Source: Oscillospiraceae bacterium
Lineage (GTDB): Bacteria; Bacillota; Clostridia; Oscillospirales; Acutalibacteraceae
Assembly (NCBI GenBank): GCA_009779495.1
Contig: WRED01000004.1
Coordinates: 1 to 64,000, forward strand
Direction of reading: 5' to 3'
Length of the DNA stretch: 64,000 nucleotides
The position numbers and the translations under genes were made by a program. The notes beneath the pieces are model-generated. The model did not search any database. It was not told where the DNA came from and worked only from the letters and a program-made list of their open reading frames with translations. Shown here one piece after another: positions 39,567 to 47,602 of the stretch (position 1 is its first letter; every line of letters begins with the position of its first letter).

Positions 39567-40589
39567 CTACAGAGACTCTGTCGCCGCCTTGCTCATCGCC
39601 AGCAGTTTTTCCGGCGCGACGTTCTCGAGCAGCGCTTCGTGGCTCGGCGAGCAAATATAATACCTGCCGAAGATGCCGCGCAGGCGTTTGACCTCGTTTT
39701 CGACGTCCGTGGCCGTCCCAAAGGGCAGAATTTCCTGGGTGTCCACGCCGCCTAAGAAAACGATGTCGCCGCCGTAGCTTTTTTGCAGGTGTTCCGCGTC
39801 CATGCCCTTGGCTCTTGCCTGGATCGGGTGCAGGACGTCCACGCCCATTTCGATGAGGTCGGGGATGATTTTGTCGACAGATCCGCAGGAATGCAACGCG
39901 ACTTTCTTTTGGTACCCTTTTGCCATATCAATGATCTGCCGGTAAAACGGGAAGATGAATTCGCGGAACATGTCGGGGCTGATCATGCAGTCAAGCTGGC
40001 TGCCCATGTCGTTTCCGAAGAAAAATACGTCAACCAGATGGCCGTATTTGTCAAAGAAGCGGCTGTTGAGCGCGAGGTAGAAATCGGTCATGCGCTTCAT
40101 GACGGCCTTGACCACGTCGGGATGGGTATACATCTTGACAAAGCAGTTTTCCATGCCGAAGAAGTCCGTCAGCGTGTGCCAGATATGGGTCCAGGAGCCG
40201 GAAAAAAGCGCGGTGCCCTGATCCTGGACGGCGCTGTATTTGCGCTCAAAGCTGTCGAAGTGAACGTACTTCATATCGGGCCAGAAAGGGAAGCTCTCGA
40301 TCTCCTCGACCGTTTCCGCGCCGGCAAAGACGCCGTCCTGATTCAGCGAGACGCGCGGCTTTCCGGCGTGGCAGTCCCACATGGGGCGGCCGGAGGGGTC
40401 ACTGTAATCTCCGGCCATGATCCACGACATGTCGTCGCCCATGTACGCGCAGAGGGCTTCATAGGACGGGAGGCCGAAGTGTGCGAGGTATATTTGCAGC
40501 GCGTTTTTCTCCGGGTTGCCGATCCAGTAGGCCGAGCGGTCTACCTCCTGACGGCTGAGGATACGGGTGATGCGTTCTTTTCCTGTCAT
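39567..40589 (-). CDS. URO-D-family corrinoid methyltransferase 1
   Basis: A 340-aa uroporphyrinogen-decarboxylase-fold protein of the kind used as MtaA/CmuA-type methyltransferase. The TIM-barrel core has VALHSCGSVDKIIP near residue 230, whose His-x-Cys is the usual zinc ligand pair, and a later ICSPSHE Cys near 317. It lacks the Arg/Asp set of true HemE and no heme genes are nearby. AAAGGAAGG precedes the ATG. Together with a corrinoid protein and reactivator in the cluster it probably moves a methyl group to or from cobalamin. Substrate unknown. Confidence 0.85.
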   Translation of the reverse strand: MTGKERITRILSRQEVDRSAYWIGNPEKNALQIYLAHFGLPSYEALCAYMGDDMSWIMAGDYSDPSGRPMWDCHAGKPRVSLNQDGVFAGAETVEEIESFPFWPDMKYVHFDSFERKYSAVQDQGTALFSGSWTHIWHTLTDFFGMENCFVKMYTHPDVVKAVMKRMTDFYLALNSRFFDKYGHLVDVFFFGNDMGSQLDCMISPDMFREFIFPFYRQIIDMAKGYQKKVALHSCGSVDKIIPDLIEMGVDVLHPIQARAKGMDAEHLQKSYGGDIVFLGGVDTQEILPFGTATDVENEVKRLRGIFGRYYICSPSHEALLENVAPEKLLAMSKAATESL

Positions 40590-40640
40590 GCGGCTGACCT
40601 TCCTTTTATGCGATTTTGGAATGATATTTTACGATGTTAT

Positions 40641-40715
40641 TAGACCTGTCCTGAAACTGGGCGCGAGCGAAAAAAGACCGTTTTCCCGCCGCGATCCGGT
40701 TTTAGGACAGGTCTA
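40641..40715. repeat. Long hairpin overlapping a gene end
   Basis: A 20-bp stem with two wobbles, TAGACCTGTCCTGAAACTGG (40641-40660) and CCGGTTTTAGGACAGGTCTA (40696-40715), encloses a 35-nt loop. The right arm encodes the last residues and stop of the 185-aa gene. It may be a terminator or a small inserted repeat. Confidence 0.7.
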
Positions 40716-41259
40716 TTACTTCAAAAACAAATTCACAATGATTTTTTCCGTGAGAGCTGATCGCGGTGGACACAATATCTTTCAATCGAAGTTTAACGCC
40801 AAGCGCGTGCTGGAGGGTGTGCCGGACATGACCGCCGCAGCATCCGCAATATGTGCTTGAAACACAAACGGGAGGCGGCAGTTTTTGGATCACTGAGCAC
40901 ACGCATTGCCCGTCCCAATAAACAGACAGCGTTCCATCGGGATTCAGATGGCATGGCGGCCTGTGCGGCGTGTTCAATTCGTCAAACAGCTTGATTTTAT
41001 CGTCAATCGTTTTATCCGCGTATTTTCGTCCGAATTCTTTGAATGGCGCGGTAACCTTGTCGGTTTTACAGCACCCTAATTGTTCCATAATAGAAAGGCG
41101 CTGCTCCTTTGTCAGCAATTCATCCATTTTATCTATCGCGGCGATAAGCGGATAAGGGTTACTGCTGCTTTGATTAGCGTCCAAATCCATTTGCGCCATA
41201 ATTTCCGGCGAGATTTTTTGTTTTTGCATGACTTTTTTCAGTTGCTTTAAGCTTGGCAT
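40702..41259 (-). CDS. Cys-rich protein, V4R-like C-terminus
   Basis: A 185-aa protein with no certain family. The N-terminal half is helical (LKQLKKVMQKQKI through KYADKTIDDKIKLFDEL). The second half has the cysteine segments LGCCKTDK, QCVCSVIQ and STYCGCCGGHVRHTLQ, then SSHGKNHCEFVFEV. That ending resembles the S.HG...C.F...V close of V4R/vinyl-reductase-like ligand- or metal-binding domains. It may bind a metal or a corrinoid intermediate. It lies upstream of the URO-D gene in the corrinoid cluster. Its last five codons lie within a long inverted repeat. Confidence 0.6.
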   Translation of the reverse strand: MPSLKQLKKVMQKQKISPEIMAQMDLDANQSSSNPYPLIAAIDKMDELLTKEQRLSIMEQLGCCKTDKVTAPFKEFGRKYADKTIDDKIKLFDELNTPHRPPCHLNPDGTLSVYWDGQCVCSVIQKLPPPVCVSSTYCGCCGGHVRHTLQHALGVKLRLKDIVSTAISSHGKNHCEFVFEVIDLS

Positions 41260-41301
41260 GATAGCGCCCCCCGTTCACATATAGATTTTCCGCGCACAAC
41301 T

Positions 41302-41415
41302 ACACCGCTTGAAATACTCCCTAACTCCTTAAAATCATAGCAAAAAAATTTCGCAAAACCCATATGTTAAAGCTTTTGCTGATTTTATAGTCGTTAGGGT
41401 GTATACAAGCAGTGT
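41302..41415 (-). ncRNA. Structured intergenic element, copy B
   Basis: Read on the minus strand, ACACTGCTTG (41415-41406) pairs with CAAGCGGTGT (41311-41302), with ATAC/GTAT inside. CCTAAC (41398-41393) pairs with GTTAGG (41325-41320), TAAAATC (41387-41381) with GATTTTA (41336-41330), and GCAAAA with TTTTGC. The core blocks (TAACGAC, ATGGGTTTTG, GATTTTAAGGAGTTA, GGAGTATT) are shared with copy A. The end is 43 nt upstream of the Cys-rich gene start. Confidence 0.6.
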
Positions 41416-41435
41416 GGCTGCGTTATTCAAACATG

Positions 41436-42071
41436 CTACGACGCCAGCAGCTGAAGCGCGACCTCGGCGGCCGACGCCGCGTCCTGCGTATAAGCGTCCG
41501 CGCCGATCTCGTCGGCAAAGCTTTGCGTGACGGGCGCGCCGCCTACCATAACTTTGACGCTTTCGCGAATTCCGGCGGCCTTGAGAGCTTCGATGATATC
41601 TTTCTGCGACATCATTGTGGTGGTCAGCAGTGCGGACAGGCAGACGATCTGTGCGCCGGACTCCTTGACCGCCGCGACGATCTGCTCGCCGTCCACGTCG
41701 ACGCCGAGATCGACGCACTCGATGCCCACGCCCTCGAACATCATCTTGACGAGGTTCTTGCCGATGTCGTGCAGATCGCCCTTGACGGTGCAGATGACGG
41801 CCTTGCCCACCGGCTTTACGCCGGCCTGGGTCAGCGCGGGACGAAGCACCTCGAGTCCGGCGGTCATGGCCCTAGCGGCGATGAGAACCTCGGGCACGTA
41901 CACCTCGTTGTTCTTGAACTTTTGCCCGACGGTCATCATGGCGCTGATCATGCCGTCGTTGAGGATGTCCTTGGGGGCGATGCCGTCACTGAGAGCCTGC
42001 TCCACAAGCTCCTTGACCTGCTTTGCGCGGCCTTTTTGCAGAAGATCGGAAATTTCGGTGAGAATTGACAT
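41436..42071 (-). CDS. Corrinoid-binding methyltransferase carrier protein
   Basis: A 211-aa methyl carrier of the MtaC/MtbC type. The N-terminal helical cap (residues 1-85, including FKNNEVYVPEVL) is followed by the cobalamin-binding Rossmann domain with the His-on motif GDLHDIGKNLV near residue 100, VDLGVDV, LSALLTTTM and VGGAPVTQSFADEIGADAY. His in DLHDIG is the lower axial cobalt ligand. ATG 42071 follows GGAGG by about 8 nt. It is central to the cluster, receiving a methyl group from one URO-D-type enzyme and giving it to another. Confidence 0.94.
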   Translation of the reverse strand: MSILTEISDLLQKGRAKQVKELVEQALSDGIAPKDILNDGMISAMMTVGQKFKNNEVYVPEVLIAARAMTAGLEVLRPALTQAGVKPVGKAVICTVKGDLHDIGKNLVKMMFEGVGIECVDLGVDVDGEQIVAAVKESGAQIVCLSALLTTTMMSQKDIIEALKAAGIRESVKVMVGGAPVTQSFADEIGADAYTQDAASAAEVALQLLAS

Positions 42072-42091
42072 TGATTTTTCCTCCATTTATA

Positions 42092-42682
42092 TTAGAAATT
42101 TATGTAACCCTTTTCGCGGCTGTCTTGTATCACGTAGTCGACGAACTCCCACAGCGCGGGAAGCGCGGTTTTGACGGGCGACATGCGCTCATATATCTGC
42201 TGTGACGAAACGTTGTGCTTGACCCAAGTGTGGCCGTCGGTCAAGTAGTTGTTGAGGAAAGGCTGGAAGCGATCGACGGCGGCGGCGTAGAGAGAGTCAG
42301 GGGTGTCCATGCGGTCAAACTCCTCCCACAAAGCGCGGTACTCGACGGCCTGCTCCGTTGGCAACAGGGCGAAGAGCCTGTTCGCCGCCTCGCTTTCCCG
42401 TTCGTCCTTGCTCTCGTTGCCCTTGACGTCGTAAGCGAAGGTGTCGCCGGCGTAAATCTCAATCAAATCATGGACGAGAGCCATTCTGATTACGCGGTCC
42501 AAGTCGATGCCGCCGAATCCCGCATACTCGAACAGCGTCATGGCCATCAAGGCGAAGTGCCATGAATGCTCGGCGTCGGTTTCCTCGCGGGATTTGTCGG
42601 CCAAAAGGGTCTGGCGGCTGACGCTTTTCATTTTGTCGGCTTCGGTTAAAAAGCGCAGCTGGGATTTTAGTTTATCGGTCAC
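42092..42682 (-). CDS. HD-domain phosphohydrolase (YfbR-like)
   Basis: A 196-aa HD hydrolase. The metal site is seen as DAEHSWHFALMA near residue 36 and ALVHDLIEIYAGD near 67, with a further Asp in the C-terminal half (AAAVDRFQP). This resembles the YfbR/YGK1 5'-deoxynucleotidase group. GTG 42682 overlaps the TAG stop of the preceding lipoprotein gene by one base (TAGTG), so translation is coupled. The cell role is probably nucleotide clean-up, unrelated to the corrinoid genes. Confidence 0.85.
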   Translation of the reverse strand: MTDKLKSQLRFLTEADKMKSVSRQTLLADKSREETDAEHSWHFALMAMTLFEYAGFGGIDLDRVIRMALVHDLIEIYAGDTFAYDVKGNESKDERESEAANRLFALLPTEQAVEYRALWEEFDRMDTPDSLYAAAVDRFQPFLNNYLTDGHTWVKHNVSSQQIYERMSPVKTALPALWEFVDYVIQDSREKGYINF

Positions 42683-43260
42683 TATTCCACCACCTTGATT
42701 TTTAGCTCGCACAAAAGGCCGCTGTGACTGTCCGTTACGGTTTCTGTCAGCGAAAAAGCGCCGCTCACAGAGACCGTATATTCCCCCACGGGCAAAAACA
42801 GATTTTTTTCCGCGTAAAAGCTTTTCCAGAAGTCCGCGTCAAGGTCGTCCTCGCCATAGCCGCCGCTCTTTTTATAGTCAAAACGGTATACTTTGCCTTT
42901 TTTGAGAACGGTTGAGATCAATAGCGTCAGAACCATACCCTCGGCGTTAAAATCTTTTCCGTCGGTTATGGAAAAAACTATATACGGTTTGCCGTGCCAT
43001 ATCTTGACAGCGGGGCCGCCGCCCTTATATTCAAGCGTCGCCCAAATTTGAATCGCGTCTGTGGTTTTGTAGACCTGTTTGTCGGAAAAAAGCAGCATTT
43101 CAAAGTCGTTTGATTGGCAGACGGAGCCGATTGTTTCCTGCTCCGGGCTTGAGCTGGAGATTGAACTTGAACTTTCACTTTCAGCGTCAGGCGCAACCGA
43201 ACAGCCGGAGGCAAATAAAATACATATAATGCAAAGACATGCAATGATCCTGTTTTTCAC
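42682..43260 (-). CDS. Lipoprotein of unknown function
   Basis: A 192-aa lipoprotein. The signal peptide ends in LFASGC (Cys about residue 20) and is followed by a Ser/Glu-rich linker. The body is an Ig-like beta domain with GKVYRFDYKKS and LPVGEYTVSVSGAF, similar in layout to BsuPI-like or Ig-type secreted modules. Start GTG 43260 has GGAGGG upstream. Its stop overlaps the HD gene start. Confidence 0.72.
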   Translation of the reverse strand: MKNRIIACLCIICILFASGCSVAPDAESESSSSISSSSPEQETIGSVCQSNDFEMLLFSDKQVYKTTDAIQIWATLEYKGGGPAVKIWHGKPYIVFSITDGKDFNAEGMVLTLLISTVLKKGKVYRFDYKKSGGYGEDDLDADFWKSFYAEKNLFLPVGEYTVSVSGAFSLTETVTDSHSGLLCELKIKVVE

Positions 43261-43278
43261 GTTTAACCCTCCGTTTGA

Positions 43279-43806
43279 CTATGTTAAGATCGCAAAAAAG
43301 TACGTAACCGTATTCGCGCCGTTGTGGTAGTTGATCCCGCATATGCGCGAAAGAGCCACCACATCTATCCCGCACGCCTCGACCGACACAATTGCCTTTT
43401 CGGGGAAGCGGCAGGGTTCATCCGGGCAGGTACACGGCTTACACAGCGAGCACGCGCCGCAGCCAAGCGTCCTGTGCCTGATTCCCGCGCCGTCGAGCCG
43501 CGCCGACAGCTCCCGTAAAATTTCGGAGGCGCGGCGGCCCGCGGCGGTCATGCCGTCTATATCAAAGGAATCCTCAAGGCGGCCGACGTGGGTCGCGACG
43601 AAAACGCCGCTGAACGCAAGCAGCTTTTCACGGTTTTCCTCGGCGGTTCCGACAGCGGGCGGGCACGTCCAGGAACGCCCGTACTTACCGCAGGCGTTTT
43701 GCTCGCAGGCCTTTGTGACCTCGACGGAAAACGGCAGCTCGGCGGGCGTTACGTGCGCGGTCTGAAACAAATCGGGGTGGTGAAGCAGCTCTCTTATGTT
43801 ATCCAA
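43279..43806 (-). CDS. DUF2284 metal-binding protein
   Basis: A 175-aa protein of the DUF2284 family. Cysteine motifs are CEQNACGKYGRSWTCPPAVG (residues 34-53), the ferredoxin-like LGCGACSLCKPCTCPDEPCRFP near 114-135 (in two parts: CGACSLCKPC and CPDEPCRFP) and the final VEACGIDVVAL. The pattern suggests an iron-sulfur or zinc site and use in C1/corrinoid clusters of anaerobes. Start TTG 43806 lies inside the end of the upstream URO-D gene (8-nt overlap), which ties the two functionally. Confidence 0.85.
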   Translation of the reverse strand: MDNIRELLHHPDLFQTAHVTPAELPFSVEVTKACEQNACGKYGRSWTCPPAVGTAEENREKLLAFSGVFVATHVGRLEDSFDIDGMTAAGRRASEILRELSARLDGAGIRHRTLGCGACSLCKPCTCPDEPCRFPEKAIVSVEACGIDVVALSRICGINYHNGANTVTYFFAILT

Positions 43807-44923
43807 AGGCTTTTCTCATTTCTTGTGTATAATATTGGACGTTTTCCCACTTAGCGTCGGGAGCGATGCGGTGGTCGGGGCAGGGGATGTAGCCGCCTAA
43901 GGCGACAAGGGGCTTCAGCCGCTCGATCTCCGCGTCCACGGCGGCGTAGTCACGGGCAAAAACGGTCTTGTTCATGCCGCCGATCCCCCTGATGTCCGGA
44001 CCGTATTTCTCGCGCCACGGTGCGATGCTGGCGTTCCACGTCCCGACCTCGATGGGGAACATGGTGTTTACGCCGTTTTCGAGCCAGACGGGGACAAGGG
44101 CGTCTATGCAGCCGTCGCAGTCAAGGGAAACGATATCGACGCCGTGTTCCATGAGCAGGGAAGTGATCCGCCGGTAGTGGGGACCTATTTTCTCCGCGAA
44201 CACCGCCGGACTCACGAGGGGGCCGCTGTTGAAGCAGATGTCCTCCCAGAAGTGCGCGAAGTCGAAAGTCACGCCCGTATCGAGCGTCCGTTTTGTCACC
44301 TCATAGCAGAGATTTCCCATGGTGTCGATAATCTCGCGGTACAGTTCCTCGTCGTCGTACTGGAGATAGCTCAAACCCTCCATGCCGATCCAGTTGCGCA
44401 GCGTGCCGTAAAGGCTGCCGATGTGCAGTCCCGTCGGCCTGTCGGCATACGCCGTGTTTTTGTGGCGTCCGATCGCTTCATAGTTCACGCGTTCTTCGCT
44501 GAACCTCATACGCGGCAGGTAGTGTTCCTCCCAGCTGCGGCGGTCAACGAGCAGGTGGCTGATCTCAGCCTGGATGGATACCGCGCCGTCGCTTTCCAGC
44601 ACGGTAACGCCGTCGCCGTTCTGAACGTGCCTGCGCCCGCCGCCCAGGTCACGGATGACCTTCGTCTCAAAGGACGGCATAAGCGACGTGTGCTGACCCA
44701 GGGTCGCGCCCCAGCCGAAGTCAAAGCCGAGTTTTTGGGCGATCACGTCGTCAGTGCGGTTGCCGTCGCCCCAGCGGTCGGCCTCCTCACGCGTGAGGTG
44801 CCCCTCATCGGCCCACTTGCGGAGCGTTTCGCGCCAGTAGCCGAAATGGACGACGGGCATACGGTCATAATCGCGGTAATGCAGGATGGCGTTGGCTCTT
44901 TCACGGTTGTTTATGCGAATCAC
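43799..44923 (-). CDS. URO-D-family protein 2
   Basis: A 374-aa URO-D-fold protein, divergent from the other two. Barrel landmarks are the RMPVVHFGYW region near residue 22, VTFDFAHFWEDIC near 216, VSLDCDGCIDALVPVWLE near 265, and the GYIPCPDHRIAPDAKWENV end near 345. The His-x-Cys ligand pair is replaced by DCDGC, so the metal site differs from MtaA-type enzymes. The HR (PDHRIAP) signature matches URO-D proteins found in demethylation clusters. The start is GTG 44923 with a weak site. DUF2284 overlaps its end. Confidence 0.83.
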   Translation of the reverse strand: MIRINNRERANAILHYRDYDRMPVVHFGYWRETLRKWADEGHLTREEADRWGDGNRTDDVIAQKLGFDFGWGATLGQHTSLMPSFETKVIRDLGGGRRHVQNGDGVTVLESDGAVSIQAEISHLLVDRRSWEEHYLPRMRFSEERVNYEAIGRHKNTAYADRPTGLHIGSLYGTLRNWIGMEGLSYLQYDDEELYREIIDTMGNLCYEVTKRTLDTGVTFDFAHFWEDICFNSGPLVSPAVFAEKIGPHYRRITSLLMEHGVDIVSLDCDGCIDALVPVWLENGVNTMFPIEVGTWNASIAPWREKYGPDIRGIGGMNKTVFARDYAAVDAEIERLKPLVALGGYIPCPDHRIAPDAKWENVQYYTQEMRKAFG

Positions 44924-45012
44924 CTAAATTCTTCTTGCAATTTTTTCTACGTTTTATTATAATACAGTGGAGGGATAAATACAACTATTTTTTTAAAGAA
45001 AGGGACTGAAAT

Positions 45013-46552
45013 ATGAATACCATGAAAAAGCATGCGCATTGGATTGTTCTTGCGATTTTTATTGTGCTGATGCTCGTTGCCTGCCGTTTTGTGAACCTGA
45101 GCGGAGACGACTTTGCGTACTCGGCCTTTAACGGCACAAATGACGCCGCGTCCTTCTTCTCGTTTCTTCGGAATCACTATTTGAGGACGAACGGGCGCGT
45201 AGCCGTGTATTCTTTGCTGATACTTATGCTGAAGTTGAACCTGAATGTCTGGCGGACCGCGCAGCCGTTTTTGTTGGGAGCTTTGCTTTTACTGGCCGCG
45301 AAATTCACGTCAAACGGCGACAAAAGAACATTTAAGGTTGCGCTGATTACAGGCTGCGCGGTTTTATTGGCGCTGGGCAAGGAACTGGCCGGGGAAACTA
45401 CGCTTTGGGTAACAGGCTCCTTTAATTTTGTTTACCCGGCTTTCCTCATGTTTCTAAATGCACACTTTACAAACAAGACGTATGAGACAGGAAACCAATA
45501 CAAAATACTTCCGGTTTTGGGATTTGCGGGGGGGGGCAACGATGGAACAATACGGTATGATGTCGGTGGGATTTGCGATTTTGATTCCGTTGGCGTATTT
45601 TATAAAGGAAAAAAGGAAACCCAAGGCGATCCATTACGTGAACGCGCTCGCCGCTTTGGCAGGATTTCTCACGGTTGTGCTGGCTCCGGGAAATCTTGTA
45701 AGAATGGATTCCGGCAACTTTACGAAACCATTGGGCGAAAATTTTGTGGCGGCGCTTACCACGTTCTGCAACACGAAAGCTCTTTTGGCGGTGTCGTTAA
45801 TACTCCTTATGACTCTAAGCTACTGGCTTATAACCTTTGATGTCAAATGGCGATTGCTCAAAGTTTTCCATGTTTTGATGACTGTCGGGCTTTGGGGCGG
45901 TTATTTGCTCACCATTTTTATTCTGTTTAATCGGTTGGGAGCGGACTTCCATTCACACATCATATTGACGATGGGCTGGAGGCTGTTTGATCTTCTCTAC
46001 TTATTCGCCATGATATATGTCCCGCTTATGATATTCCTGCTGAAAAAAGATATTCGCTTTGCCGTCCTCGCGATAATTGCGCTCGGTTCCGTTTTTATGC
46101 TTTTTATTGCATCGGTTTCATACAGGGCGGAACTTCCCGCGATCATGATCATCATCCCTGTTGTTTCCTTGACGGTTATGGATTTTACCGCAAGAAGAGA
46201 AGCCGCCGCCGACAGATTCAAAGACTCCCTGTTGGCAAAGGGCGCGGCTGTGGTTGTTTCGCTTGCGGTGATTGTTACGTTTTGCGCGGTCTTGCGCGGG
46301 TTTTACCGAAACGACTTGGTTTATGACGAAAATGAGCGGCGCATGGAGGAATACAGGGCAAGTCCGGCGGACGACGGGGAGCTTTGGTTGTTGTCGGTTG
46401 CCGATCCGGCCTGCGCGGGATACTCGTTTAATATTTCGGCGGAAACCGTTGACCCGATAAGGCTTGATACTTTTAAGGCGCGCAATGGCATTGAAGATGC
46501 GAATGTGTTTTTTGAAAGTGGAGATAGTTTTTTAAAGAATAGGGGAAATTAA
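45013..46552 (+). pseudogene. DUF6056-like membrane protein interrupted at a nine-G tract
   Basis: Two frames join into one long membrane protein. The first (from ATG 45013) has LSGDDFAYS near residue 34 and ELAGETTLWVTGSFNFVYP near 127; the second (read from the G-tract) holds PGNLVRMDSGNF and seven or so further membrane helices to 46552. Such DDF, W-G-S-N-x-x-P and PGN-x-R motifs are typical of DUF6056/glycosyltransferase-like membrane proteins. Removing one G from G9 at 45528-45536 would restore a 512-aa frame. The break may be phase variation, mutation or a sequencing slip. AAAGGGA precedes the ATG. Confidence 0.8.
45528..45536 (+). repeat. Nine-G homopolymer
   Basis: Nine consecutive G's lie at the point where the reading frame changes in the DUF6056-like gene. 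Such tracts slip readily. Confidence 0.85.
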
Positions 46553-46554
46553 GC

Positions 46555-47556
46555 GTGAACAAGAACATGAAGCAATGGGTATCCGGCGTCATCCAGTCGC
46601 CAAAGAAAAAAGCCATGCCGATCCTGTCTTTCCCGGCGGTACAGCTGTTGGGAATCAGCGTGAGGGAGCTTATCTCCGACGGCGAAACCCAGGCAAAGGC
46701 CATGAAAGCCGTGGCCGGCCGCGTGCCGTCGCTCGCGTCGGTCAGCCTGATGGATCTGTCTGTCGAGGCAGAGTGCTTCGGCGCGCAGATCAAATTTTCG
46801 GACTTCGAGGTGCCGACGGTGACGGGCAAGCTCATCGAAACGCCGGAGGACGCAGACGCGCTGGAGGTTCCCGCCATGGGAAGCGGGCGGACGGGAATAT
46901 ACGTCGGCGCGATCGGGAAAGCCGTGAAAATGATCACCGACCGCCCGGTTCTGGCCGGGATTATCGGGCCGTTTTCCCTGGCGGGGCGGCTCGTGGACGT
47001 GACTGAGGCGATGATTTTATGCTACGAGGATCCCGACATGCTCCACGCGCTTTTGGAAAAAGTGGTCAGCTTTTCCATTGAGTACGCGCGAAGCTATAAG
47101 GCCGTCGGTGCGGACGGCGTGATCATCGCGGAGCCGCTGGCGGGAATGCTTTCGCCGGCGCTGTGCGAGGAATTTTCATCGCCGTATGTGAGGAAAATCG
47201 TAGAAGCGGTTCAGGACGACAGTTTTATCGTTGTCTACCACAACTGCGGCAACAACACGGTGAAGATGCTCGATTCGCTTTTGTCGGTGGGCGCGGCGGG
47301 CTACCATTTCGGCAACGCCGTGAGTATGAGGGACGTTATGCCAAATATGCCGGAGAATGTACTGGCGTTCGGCAACGTCGATCCGGCCGGGCAGCTGCGA
47401 AACGGCACGCCGGAGTCGGTTCGGGAGGCGACATTGGCCGTGATGAACGATTGCGCGGACTACAAAAATTTCGTGATATCGTCCGGGTGCGACATCCCGC
47501 CGCTCACACCGTGGGAGAATATTGACGCGTTTTTCAAAGCAGTTGAAGCATTCTAG
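46555..47556 (+). CDS. URO-D-family corrinoid methyltransferase 3 (MtaA/CmuA type)
   Basis: A 333-aa URO-D-fold methyltransferase. The zinc signature is clearest here: VYHNCGNNTVKMLDS near residue 227 supplies His-x-Cys and SSGCDIPPLTPWENI near 308 supplies the third Cys, as in MtaA/MtbA. It therefore probably moves a methyl group between a corrinoid protein and an acceptor thiol or other partner. Start GTG 46555 comes 2 nt after the DUF6056 stop with AGGGGA upstream. Its TAG stop is the first unit of a TAGANNN array. Confidence 0.88.
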   Translation: MNKNMKQWVSGVIQSPKKKAMPILSFPAVQLLGISVRELISDGETQAKAMKAVAGRVPSLASVSLMDLSVEAECFGAQIKFSDFEVPTVTGKLIETPEDADALEVPAMGSGRTGIYVGAIGKAVKMITDRPVLAGIIGPFSLAGRLVDVTEAMILCYEDPDMLHALLEKVVSFSIEYARSYKAVGADGVIIAEPLAGMLSPALCEEFSSPYVRKIVEAVQDDSFIVVYHNCGNNTVKMLDSLLSVGAAGYHFGNAVSMRDVMPNMPENVLAFGNVDPAGQLRNGTPESVREATLAVMNDCADYKNFVISSGCDIPPLTPWENIDAFFKAVEAF

Positions 47557-47574
47557 ACGCTAGACTGTAGATGC
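47554..47574 (+). repeat. TAGANNN heptamer array
   Basis: TAGACGC, TAGACTG and TAGATGC are consecutive. The first TAG is the stop codon of the upstream URO-D gene. Confidence 0.72.
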
Positions 47575-47602
47575 GGTTAGGAGACGGCGGTAAAAAATTA
47601 TT

